Below, one piece after another: positions 1 through 6,706 of a DNA stretch of 16,869 nucleotides. The position numbers and the translations under genes are program-made. Origin of the DNA: CAVSWN01 sp046728115. Its GTDB lineage: Bacteria; Acidobacteriota; Vicinamibacteria; Vicinamibacterales; CAVVIG01. How positions within the stretch are numbered: the first letter of the stretch is position 1; every line of letters starts with the position of its first letter. The stretch is from contig JBKPDW010000035.1 in assembly GCA_046728115.1 (NCBI GenBank), positions 1-16,869 on the forward strand, given 5' to 3'. A model generated the notes under the pieces. It searched no databases. It was not told the DNA's origin and saw nothing but the letters and a program-made list of their open reading frames with translations.

Positions 1-61
1 GGTATAGCGTTTCGGTGGTTTCCTCGGTCAGACACACGATCCGGCTGGGATATGTACCCAT
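1..61 (-). CDS. Second BtuF-like cobalamin-binding protein, N-terminal fragment
   Basis: Only the first 20 codons are present and the gene runs off the left edge. The visible start reads MGTYPSRIVCLTEETTETLY, which matches the opening strand of helical-backbone metal-receptor (BtuF/FepB-like) proteins: an RIVxLTEExTETL pattern parallel to RIISLVPATTEML in the upstream btuF of this operon. There is no signal peptide before this motif, so this copy looks cytoplasmic, unlike the exported btuF. The ATG at 61 was chosen because the family motif begins about six residues later; the frame stays open further upstream but without a good start or clear Shine-Dalgarno. It follows the DUF71 gene by 52 bp on the same strand and is probably the last or next-to-last gene of the B12 operon. 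Identification rests on a short stretch plus context. Confidence 0.6.
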   Translation of the reverse strand, partial: MGTYPSRIVCLTEETTETLY

Positions 62-113
62 CAGACGAACACGTCCGCGACGTTCAAGGCAGAGGCGGCA
101 GAGTTCGCGGAGA

Positions 114-824
114 TCATGTTCGCTCGGCGTGTTCCGCTGCCTCTTCGTTCGTCGTCGCCATCGTCAAATCAGTGAACACGAACCCGTCTCGCTCGACGGT
201 AAGGCCGGTCTCGACGGCAATGGATCGGCTGAACATCGGCCCCTGGTACGCAAACGTGTGAAACTCGCCTCGTTCGCCGCAAGGGTCGACGCTTGCGGGC
301 AGATCGGCGAGCAGCGCCGCGTCGAACTCACGTCCAGCGAAGCGCCGATCGAGCTGATGTGGATCGATGCAGGTGATGCGCGCACAAAGACCACCTGCAA
401 TCATTTCGCGCGCCAGCCGGGGCGTGTCGGTCTCGTCGTTATGGAACAATGGAAACAGCGGGACCAGCCCGCTGCCCGCGAGCTTCTCCTCACGGTACCT
501 GCGGATGTCCGCTAAGAACAAATCCGCAAACGCGATGTGTGAGAAACTCTCCGCCACCGCCCGGGCCACGACGTCGCGCATCGTCTGCTCGTAGATCTCG
601 TTCGTGCACGGCGACGGAATCGGCGCTAGCCACAGCGGCAACCCGAGTGCCTCGGCCTGCGCTTTCACAAGGGCGACCCGCACGGCATGCATCGCAACCC
701 GTTGTGCCGGCTCGTTGATCGTCGTGAGCAGCGCACCGATCTCCACGCCTGGCCGCTGACGCAGCACGTGCACCATCCACGCGCTGTCTTTCCCACTCGA
801 CCACGACACGAGCGTCTTCATCAT
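114..824 (-). CDS. DUF71/COG2102 PP-loop ATPase (Dph6-like), predicted B12 salvage
   Basis: This is a 236-residue adenine nucleotide alpha-hydrolase. The PP-loop SSGKDS is at residues 9-14, near the N-terminus as expected for ATP pyrophosphatases, and the DUF71 signature CGERGEFHT is at 182-190. Eukaryotic and archaeal relatives (Dph6) amidate diphthine on elongation factor 2. Bacteria lack diphthamide, and published comparative genomics of DUF71/COG2102 predicted a separate bacterial subfamily in B12 salvage because its genes sit with btu genes and B12 riboswitches. That is the context here: the ATG at 824 overlaps the btuF stop as ATGA (821-824), so translation is coupled to the B12 transporter. 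A second ATG at 821 is an equally possible start. By analogy it might amidate a corrinoid side chain or otherwise remodel an imported corrinoid; the exact reaction is not established. Likely cytoplasmic. Family call is firm, function is inferred. Confidence 0.88.
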   Translation of the reverse strand: MMKTLVSWSSGKDSAWMVHVLRQRPGVEIGALLTTINEPAQRVAMHAVRVALVKAQAEALGLPLWLAPIPSPCTNEIYEQTMRDVVARAVAESFSHIAFADLFLADIRRYREEKLAGSGLVPLFPLFHNDETDTPRLAREMIAGGLCARITCIDPHQLDRRFAGREFDAALLADLPASVDPCGERGEFHTFAYQGPMFSRSIAVETGLTVERDGFVFTDLTMATTNEEAAEHAERT

Positions 825-1723
825 CTGAACGCTTCGGGATGGAGCGTGCGCGCGAAGCGGTCCGCAGCGATGGCGATCCTTGGACCCGGCACGACGAACT
901 CGTCACCGGTCAGGAGATGGACATGACCGTTCCGGACGGCCGGCACCGACGCCAGCGTGTACCAGATGCGGCGCTCGGCGTCCATCTGTTCTGGGGCGAG
1001 TGACTCTCCGTAGTGCAATTCGAGAATGACCTCGGGCGCACGCGCCAGGATCATCTCGGTGCTCAGATCGACCGACTGCTTGTGGAGATCGCCCAATACA
1101 TCCGATCCGCCGGCGAGCTCGAGGAGGTCGTGCAGAAATCCGTAGCCGCCGCTTGCACTGATCTGACGCAGTGTCCCGGCCTCGCGACCGAAGACAAGCA
1201 GCGTTTTTGGCTTGGCGAGGCTGGCGACTCGCGTGCGCGTGGCGTTCAGCTGTTGTTCGACCCGTGCCGCGGCTGCCTCGCCGGCGGCTTTCGACCCGAT
1301 CCGGTCGCCGAGCGATCGCATTGTCGCGGTGACGTCCGCCAGATCGCGGTGGGCATAGCGAAATATCGGGATCTGCGCGCGCTCGAGTTGACGTTTCAGT
1401 TCCTCCTGCGTGTCGTAGACGATCACAAGGTCCGGCCTGAGCGACAGCACGCGCTCGACATCGGGATCGAGCAGGCCGCCGACGCGCGGAAGCCGTGACA
1501 CTTCGGAAGGAAAGCGGTCGAAGTTGCCCACGCCGACGACGCGGCTGCCGGCGTTCATCGCAAAAAGCATCTCCGTTGTCGCCGGCACCAGCGAGATGAT
1601 GCGCTGCGGCGTGGCCGTGGTTTGGGCCGCGGCGCGCACTCCATGAACCGCCTCGTGGATGAGGAGGCCGCCCAGGCCAACGGTCGCGGCGGCGACGAGG
1701 CGTAACGTGTCGCGACGCGTCAT
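821..1723 (-). CDS. btuF: BtuF-like periplasmic cobalamin-binding protein
   Basis: This is the substrate-binding component of a class II B12 ABC importer, about 300 residues, which binds cobalamin in the periplasm and delivers it to BtuCD. The protein opens with a twin-arginine-like leader (MTRRDTLRL, then a hydrophobic run and an AAAQ cleavage region near residue 34), followed by RIISLVPATTEML, the first strand of the helical-backbone metal-receptor fold. Later family landmarks are GVGNFDRFP, the central DLVIVYDTQEE segment and a C-terminal region with GHVHLL. I chose the ATG at 1723 because it overlaps the permease stop as ATGA (1720-1723); an upstream in-frame ATG at 1744 would add seven residues and weaken the Tat-like start. 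It lies between btuC and the DUF71 gene. Siderophore or heme binding proteins share this fold, but the riboswitch upstream argues for cobalamin. Confidence 0.9.
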   Translation of the reverse strand: MTRRDTLRLVAAATVGLGGLLIHEAVHGVRAAAQTTATPQRIISLVPATTEMLFAMNAGSRVVGVGNFDRFPSEVSRLPRVGGLLDPDVERVLSLRPDLVIVYDTQEELKRQLERAQIPIFRYAHRDLADVTATMRSLGDRIGSKAAGEAAAARVEQQLNATRTRVASLAKPKTLLVFGREAGTLRQISASGGYGFLHDLLELAGGSDVLGDLHKQSVDLSTEMILARAPEVILELHYGESLAPEQMDAERRIWYTLASVPAVRNGHVHLLTGDEFVVPGPRIAIAADRFARTLHPEAFR

Positions 1724-2760
1724 CGTCTTCGAAACAGCAGCCATAGAAAGACCGGCCCTCCAGTAATGGCCGTGACGATGCCGACCGGGAGCTCGAGGGG
1801 CGCCACGATCGTACGCGCGACGAGATCGCAGCCCACGAGAAACGCGCCGCCGAAAAGCGCCGACGCCGGCAGCACCAGTCGGTGATCGGCGCCCACCATC
1901 AACCGCACCAGGTGCGGCACGATGATCCCCACGAACGAGACGGGCCCGGCGAGCGACACCGCTGCACCTGTCGCGAGCGACGCGCTGACCAGCGCCACAC
2001 GCTCCGATCGTTTCACGTCCACACCGCGGGCGGCAGCAGACTCGGTGCCGAGGCTGATGAGGTCGAGCACGCGCGGCAGCGTCGCGAATCCCACCCAGGC
2101 CAACGTCAGCGGCACGAGAGCCGCGACAATCGGCGCATAGGAAGCAACGTCGAGAGATCCCATCAGCCAGCGCACGTTGCGGAACGTCTTCGTAAAGTCC
2201 GCCAGGTACTGAACAAACGCGATGACGGCCGACAGGAGAATATGCAGCGTCACGCCGCCGAGCAGCAGCACCATCGCCGAGGTACCGCGACGCCGCGCCG
2301 AGGACAGTGCATGGACGACGACGAGCGCGCCCATCGAGCCGGCGAAGCTGGCGAGCGACACCGCGGACAGGCCACCCAGCGAAAAATCGAGGTCGAAGGT
2401 GATCGCCATGACCGCGCCGAGCGATGCCCCCGCGGAAACGCCGAGAGTATCCGGCGATGCCAGCGGATTCCGCAGCAGCGCCTGAAACACGACACCCGAC
2501 ACCGCCAGTGCGCTTCCAACCAGCGCTGCGGCTAACACGCGCGGCAAACGAGCGACGAAAAAAATCTGCGCGTCGGTGTTCTGGGCGTAGGGGATTGACC
2601 GGTCGAACACGGCCGCAAGATGAATGCGCGTGCTGCCCACGAGCGGCGCGATGAGGCAGGCGGCAACGGCAAGCGAACCGAATGCCGCGATGGTCCAGAC
2701 CAGACGGCGGCGGATTGGAGTCGGCCGGAGCGCGACGAGCGCGTCAGTGCGAGCGGGCAA
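1720..2760 (-). CDS. btuC: BtuC-like FecCD-family ABC permease
   Basis: This is the inner-membrane channel of the B12 importer, 346 residues, about ten hydrophobic helices, the normal length for BtuC/FecCD permeases. Family signatures are present in order: RLPRVLAA at 71-78, LLRNPLASPDTLGVSAGA around 95-112, and FVGIIVPHLVRLMVGADHR around 276-293, the PH..R motif typical of the coupling region. The start is unusual: no ATG is available at the N-terminus, and the most plausible start is TTG at 2760, preceded by a GGTGGTG stretch and overlapping the end of the ATPase gene by 17 bp. The stop overlaps the btuF start as ATGA. The overlap on both sides implies stoichiometric co-translation with btuD and btuF. 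Substrate is inferred from the riboswitch, since FecCD permeases also move iron-siderophores and heme. Confidence 0.92.
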   Translation of the reverse strand: MPARTDALVALRPTPIRRRLVWTIAAFGSLAVAACLIAPLVGSTRIHLAAVFDRSIPYAQNTDAQIFFVARLPRVLAAALVGSALAVSGVVFQALLRNPLASPDTLGVSAGASLGAVMAITFDLDFSLGGLSAVSLASFAGSMGALVVVHALSSARRRGTSAMVLLLGGVTLHILLSAVIAFVQYLADFTKTFRNVRWLMGSLDVASYAPIVAALVPLTLAWVGFATLPRVLDLISLGTESAAARGVDVKRSERVALVSASLATGAAVSLAGPVSFVGIIVPHLVRLMVGADHRLVLPASALFGGAFLVGCDLVARTIVAPLELPVGIVTAITGGPVFLWLLFRRR

Positions 2761-3538
2761 TCGGCACCACCGTCACATGTCCCGCCCGCGGATGGAACTG
2801 CACGTCGGCCTCGACGCCGTACAACAGGCGCACGTTATCGGCCGTTAGAATGTCCGTCGTTGATCCCTGCGCCATCACGCGCCCCTGCTTGAGCAGGATG
2901 ATCCGGTCGCACACCGCCGCCGCGAAATTCAGATCGTGCGTCGAAACGATCATGGTCGTGCCGCGATCGGCGTTCAGCCGGCGAAGCAACGAAGCAATTT
3001 CGAATTGATAGGCCAGATCCAGCGCAGCCGTCGGCTCGTCGAGCAGCAGCAGCTCCGACGCCTGGGCAAGCGCACCGGCGATCACGACGCGCTGCTTTTC
3101 ACCGCCGCTGAGCGAACCGAATGTGCGCGTCTCGAGCGCGGCTGTGCCCGTTGCTGCCAACGCTTCGCGGGCGATCGCCTGGTCCTCGGCAGCTTCGAGC
3201 TCGAATGGGCCGAGGTGAGCATAACGTCCCATCATCACCATGTCGATGACGCTGTAATCGAATGTCGAGTGCGTCTCCTGCGGCACGACAGCAAGACGCC
3301 TCGCGAGATCCTTCCGCGTGAATTGTGCTATAGGCTGCCCGCCGATCCGGATGTCACCCTCGATCGGCGGGACCATACCAGCCAGCAGACGCAGCAGGGT
3401 CGTTTTGCCGGAACCGTTGGGACCGAGGAGCCCCGCGATCGTGCCGGGCTCGACGTCCAGCGAGACACGGTCGATCACCAGCGGCTGATCCTCGCGCCGG
3501 CGTGCGTAAGAGAATGAGACGCCACGCGCCTGCAGCAT
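2744..3538 (-). CDS. btuD: BtuD-like ABC transporter ATP-binding protein
   Basis: This is the cytoplasmic ATPase that powers B12 import through BtuC, 264 residues. The nucleotide-binding motifs are complete: Walker A GPNGSGKTT at 39-47, Q-loop glutamine in VVPQE around 84-88, signature LSGGEKQR at 143-150, Walker B LLLLDEP at 163-169 and the switch histidine in STHD at 199-202. The Q-loop is followed by a VIDMVMMGRY segment typical of the iron/B12 (FecE/BtuD) branch of ABC ATPases. The ATG at 3538 lies 15 bp after the btuB stop, and its 3' end overlaps btuC by 17 bp. Nothing is missing. The family cannot by itself tell B12 from siderophore uptake; operon position behind a cobalamin riboswitch decides it. 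Confidence 0.95.
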   Translation of the reverse strand: MLQARGVSFSYARRREDQPLVIDRVSLDVEPGTIAGLLGPNGSGKTTLLRLLAGMVPPIEGDIRIGGQPIAQFTRKDLARRLAVVPQETHSTFDYSVIDMVMMGRYAHLGPFELEAAEDQAIAREALAATGTAALETRTFGSLSGGEKQRVVIAGALAQASELLLLDEPTAALDLAYQFEIASLLRRLNADRGTTMIVSTHDLNFAAAVCDRIILLKQGRVMAQGSTTDILTADNVRLLYGVEADVQFHPRAGHVTVVPIARSH

Positions 3539-3553
3539 CAGATGACCGTTGCG

Positions 3554-5803
3554 TCAGAAGTGGACCCGAAGACCGGCTCGAATTGCACGGCCCAGCGATG
3601 GATATCCCAGGGCCTCCATGTAATCTGCATCCAGCAGATTGTCGATCGACAACGTGCCGCTCCATTGACGCGAGACCTCGACTGCCACACGTGCAGCCCA
3701 CGTCGTGTATCCGGGGTTGGATGTCATCGGCGGCACGAGCGACGAAAAGTCGCTGTCGACGTAGCTGCCGACGAAAATGCCGTTCAGGTCGGCGGTGATG
3801 CGGCCCTCGTGCCACGTGACTCCCAAAAATCCGGAATGGCGCGGCCGTCTGAACAGCCATTGACCGGGTTGAAACACGACGTTACCGGGCGACGTACTGT
3901 CGATCACCTCCGACACAAGCAGCGTGTAGCCAGCGCGTGCGCGAATCGTCTTCACGGGCGCCACGTCACCGCTCAGTTCAAGGCCCTTTGCACTCGTCAA
4001 CCCGATGTTGAAGTACTGCGACCGAAACGGATTGAAGCTAATCGTCCGGGTAGCAATCAGATTCTCGAATCGATTTGCGAACCACGTGAGTTCGACCTTC
4101 GCGCGATCGTCGGCAAACCGCTGTTCGATGCCAGCCTCGACACTGCGCGCGTGCTCCGGCTCGAGGTCGGGGTTTCCAAGGAAAAACGGCGACGTGCTGA
4201 ACGACTGCAGCACCGTCGGCTCTTTGATCCCGAGTCCCGCGCTGGCTTTCAGTCTGGTGTCGCCGATCATCCCGGTGGGTGGATGGGCGACGTAGACGAC
4301 CGAGCCGCGCGGCACGAAGGCTGTGCCGAAACTGTCGTTGTGTTCGACCCGTCCGCCTGCCGTCACGAAGAGCTTCCGCCACGACATCTGATCTTGCACC
4401 GCGAACCCCTCGTTGTTTCGTGACGCCTCGCTTCCCGTAGACGCCAGCGCGTCCTCCAGCCGGGCGCGCTCGCCATCCCAGTCCGCCAGGAATGTCAGCA
4501 GATGATCGCCGTTTGGCCCGAGCGCCGCCGGCCTCCAGTCGGCTTGATAGCTGGCATGGTGACGATGCAACTTCGTGCGACTGTCGTACGTGAAATCCGA
4601 GAATTCGAACGGTGCCACTCGTCCTTCGAACTGCGGCGTGTACGGCGGATCGATCGCCAGATTCGTCGACTGCTGATTGGAACTCGTCAGCGAATATGCG
4701 GCGCGCTGGCGAAAGGACGGCGTCGTTTGCTGATCGAAGGAGATCCCGCCGACTCCATCGTGCCGCTCGAAGAATGCGTCGAGATCGGGACGGCCGAATG
4801 CCGTCTGTCCCGGCGTGCCGACATGTTCCCGCTCGGCGCGAGCGATGAATCGGAGGTTCGTGGTGGCGTTGACCACGACGCCGACGTTAGTCGAGAGCGT
4901 GGTATTCGAGAAGGTGTTGTTCGGTTCCTGGTTGTCCGTGTCGAGGCGTCCCACACCGAGGAGGTAGTCGACTCGACCGGATGCGCCGGACACCGCGGCG
5001 TCCACATTTGTGGTTGCAAAGGTGCCGCCCTCGAACGACACGGCGGCATGCGGTTTCTGATCGCGACGGTCCGGGCCGGCGGTGAACAGTTGGACGACGC
5101 TCGCCATCGCGTCGGATCCGAAGAGCACGGATTGCGCTCCGCGGACGAGCTCCACGCGTTCGAGGTGCGTGGTCGTCAGGTTGCTGAAGTTGAACGTGCC
5201 GCCAGGTTCGTTGAGCGGGATGCCATCGAGCAGGACCTTGTTGTAGTTGCTCTCGCCGCCGCGCACGAACAGCGACGTGACGTTTCCCAGTCCGCCGGAC
5301 CGATTTAACACGACGCCGGGCGCCGCACGGAGCAGATCTGCAGCGAGCGGCGTCTGCCGCGTGGTGAGATCTTCCTCTGTGAACACGCTCAAACTCGCGC
5401 CGACCGTCTGGGCGGGCGCCGCGGTCCGCGTCGGCGTCACGACCACGGTTTCGCGAATCGGCGCGACAGGCAGCACAACACGCACGAGCTGCGAGGAACA
5501 TGGTGCGGTTGCCGGAGCGAAGCCCGTCAACGACGCGGAGATGTTGCACTCGCTGGATGGGACCACGAACCGGAAATGTCCGCTCTCGTCCGAGAGAGCC
5601 GTCGCGATCTCGCGCGACGCCGAATCGAGTGCGCGCACCGAAGCGCGCGGCAGCGGTTGACCGGACTGATCGACGACAACACCGGATACGGTGGCGTTTG
5701 CGGCCGACAGTACAGCCGCAGGCAGCAGCGTGATGAGGGCGATAGTCGAGAAATGGTGGTAGAGGCGGGCGGTGGCGGCCTGCCCGGAGCGGGGCCTGTG
5801 CAT
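3554..5803 (-). CDS. btuB: BtuB-like TonB-dependent outer-membrane receptor
   Basis: This 749-residue protein is the outer-membrane cobalamin receptor, energised by TonB. Order of parts: signal peptide (hydrophobic STIALITLLPAAVLSAA, about 19-35); a carboxypeptidase-regulatory-like beta domain (about 38-113, starting TVSGVVVDQSGQPLP); TonB box ETVVVT at 118-123; plug domain about 130-240, with the VTSLFVRGGESNYNKVLLDG segment typical of BtuB-like plugs; then a beta barrel ending in the C-terminal phenylalanine (RVHF) needed for outer-membrane insertion. E. coli BtuB is around 600 residues; the extra length here is mainly the added N-terminal domain, common in Acidobacteriota and Bacteroidota receptors. 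The ATG at 5803 has a strong Shine-Dalgarno (GGGAGGAA, 5809-5816). It is the first gene of the operon and directly follows the riboswitch. Substrate assignment relies on that riboswitch. Confidence 0.93.
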   Translation of the reverse strand: MHRPRSGQAATARLYHHFSTIALITLLPAAVLSAANATVSGVVVDQSGQPLPRASVRALDSASREIATALSDESGHFRFVVPSSECNISASLTGFAPATAPCSSQLVRVVLPVAPIRETVVVTPTRTAAPAQTVGASLSVFTEEDLTTRQTPLAADLLRAAPGVVLNRSGGLGNVTSLFVRGGESNYNKVLLDGIPLNEPGGTFNFSNLTTTHLERVELVRGAQSVLFGSDAMASVVQLFTAGPDRRDQKPHAAVSFEGGTFATTNVDAAVSGASGRVDYLLGVGRLDTDNQEPNNTFSNTTLSTNVGVVVNATTNLRFIARAEREHVGTPGQTAFGRPDLDAFFERHDGVGGISFDQQTTPSFRQRAAYSLTSSNQQSTNLAIDPPYTPQFEGRVAPFEFSDFTYDSRTKLHRHHASYQADWRPAALGPNGDHLLTFLADWDGERARLEDALASTGSEASRNNEGFAVQDQMSWRKLFVTAGGRVEHNDSFGTAFVPRGSVVYVAHPPTGMIGDTRLKASAGLGIKEPTVLQSFSTSPFFLGNPDLEPEHARSVEAGIEQRFADDRAKVELTWFANRFENLIATRTISFNPFRSQYFNIGLTSAKGLELSGDVAPVKTIRARAGYTLLVSEVIDSTSPGNVVFQPGQWLFRRPRHSGFLGVTWHEGRITADLNGIFVGSYVDSDFSSLVPPMTSNPGYTTWAARVAVEVSRQWSGTLSIDNLLDADYMEALGYPSLGRAIRAGLRVHF

Positions 5804-5808
5804 TCGTG

Positions 5809-5851
5809 TTCCTCCCGGCGTCTCGCGCGCCGAAAAAGGACGCCCCCGGGG
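5809..5851 (-). promoter_or_regulatory. btuB ribosome binding site with adjacent hairpin
   Basis: Read on the minus strand, GGCGTC (5844-5839) pairs perfectly with GACGCC (5822-5817), and the Shine-Dalgarno GGGAGGAA (5816-5809) begins immediately after the second arm. C residues at 5848-5850, at the edge of the riboswitch B12 box, could pair with the GGG of the Shine-Dalgarno with a small G bulge. This suggests that ligand binding changes access to the ribosome binding site. There is no U-run directly after the hairpin, so translational control is more likely than transcription termination. Pairing was worked out by eye. Confidence 0.55.
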
Positions 5852-6060
5852 TCAGGTTTCCTGACTCGCGGATCGCCGCGACGCGTCTGTCTTCCCAGTT
5901 CGTCGATTCGAACCAGTGATCTGTCGACGCGCCGCTCCCCGCTTACAGTGGCGGGACCGTGTGGGCTTCACACCCACTTCGCGTGGCCGCCGGGGTAAAC
6001 GTCGAATTGGTCGTGCGTGTCGTCCGCTGAAGGCGGAGTCTCGCACGTGGACCGGCGTTT
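5845..6060 (-). promoter_or_regulatory. Cobalamin (B12) riboswitch
   Basis: The untranslated leader of btuB, read on the minus strand, carries the conserved elements of the cobalamin riboswitch in order: a GGTGTGAAGCCCAC hairpin segment, the invariant CCCGCCACTGTAAGCGGG core (about 5956-5939), the CACTGG...CTGGGAAGAC pair, and the B12 box AGTCAGGAAACCTGACC (about 5866-5850). Its 3' edge is about 45 nt from the btuB start. The class senses adenosylcobalamin or related corrinoids and represses uptake genes when B12 is abundant. It should govern the whole btuBDCF-DUF71 operon. The outer limits are approximate because I could not fold the RNA or run a covariance model. Confidence 0.93.
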
Positions 6061-6075
6061 TGCCGACCCAACCGC

Positions 6076-6084
6076 AGTATAGCA
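6076..6084 (-). promoter_or_regulatory. Candidate extended -10 promoter of the B12 operon
   Basis: On the minus strand the sequence TGCTATACT is a good extended -10 (TGn plus TATACT). It lies just upstream of the riboswitch and would place the start of transcription near 6069. No convincing -35 hexamer is present at the usual distance, which is acceptable for an extended -10 promoter. Predicted from sequence only. Confidence 0.5.
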
Positions 6085-6087
6085 GGG

Positions 6088-6117
6088 TTGCCTCAGCCGC
6101 CTCTTTTTGCGTACTAT
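6088..6117 (+). promoter_or_regulatory. Candidate sigma-70 type promoter for yjbQ
   Basis: TTGCCT at 6088-6093 and TACTAT at 6112-6117 are separated by 18 bp, a reasonable -35/-10 pair, about 57 bp before the yjbQ start codon. It lies beside the divergent B12 operon promoter. Predicted by eye; modest confidence. Confidence 0.4.
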
Positions 6118-6173
6118 TGTGCGTTCGTGTCCGAACATGGGACGCATCCAGACGCTGACAACGAGGACTGCAC

Positions 6174-6677
6174 ATGAGCAAGAGTTCGACCGTAACCGTG
6201 CGCGAACGGCCCGTCGAGGACGTCGCGACTGCACGGGTCGGCGGCCTGTCGATTCACGGTGAAACAATGATCGTTCCGACCGATCAGCGCATCGAGCTGG
6301 TCGATCTCACCAAACAGGTGATGGAGTTCGTTCGGAAGTTCAATATCCGTGAAGGTCTGGTCAGCCTGTGGTCGATGCACACGACCTGCGCGCTGTTCAT
6401 TAACGAGTTCCAGACCGCGCTGCTCTCGGACATCAAACGCTTTCTGGAGCAGATGGTCGCCCGCGACGCCGAATGGATGCACAACGATCCCGAGCTCTCC
6501 GATTGCGATCGCATGAATGCCGATTCCCATCTGCGCGCCCTGCTGCTCGGTCACAACCTCACGTTGCAGGTCAGCGGCGGTGAAGTGGTCCTCGGGCAAT
6601 GGCAGCGCATCCTCATGGCGGAGCTCGACGGCCCGCGCGCACGCTCGTTACGAATACAGATATTTGGCGTCAGTTGA
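6174..6677 (+). CDS. yjbQ: YjbQ/UPF0047 family protein
   Basis: This 167-residue protein covers the whole YjbQ (UPF0047) family. The conserved motifs are intact: HTT at 69-71, NE at 77-78, HND at 103-105, NADSH at 115-119 and GQWQRI at 141-146, followed by the DGPRAR segment. The clustered histidines and acids form the presumed metal or phosphate site of this small trimeric fold. Family members have been described as having weak thiamine-phosphate synthase activity, and their true cellular role is uncertain. The first 20 or so residues precede the usual domain start. The ATG at 6174 has a GAGGA Shine-Dalgarno at 6163-6167. mqnE follows after about 29 bp and is probably co-transcribed. Nothing in the sequence links the two genes functionally. 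Confidence 0.92.
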   Translation: MSKSSTVTVRERPVEDVATARVGGLSIHGETMIVPTDQRIELVDLTKQVMEFVRKFNIREGLVSLWSMHTTCALFINEFQTALLSDIKRFLEQMVARDAEWMHNDPELSDCDRMNADSHLRALLLGHNLTLQVSGGEVVLGQWQRILMAELDGPRARSLRIQIFGVS

Positions 6678-6706
6678 ACCAAATGGTGAGTCGGTGAACG
6701 TTGAAG

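Noticed and set aside
4502..5308. Plus-strand open frame (268 codons) inside btuB
   Set aside because: Antisense shadow of the TonB-dependent receptor with no start signal or domain.
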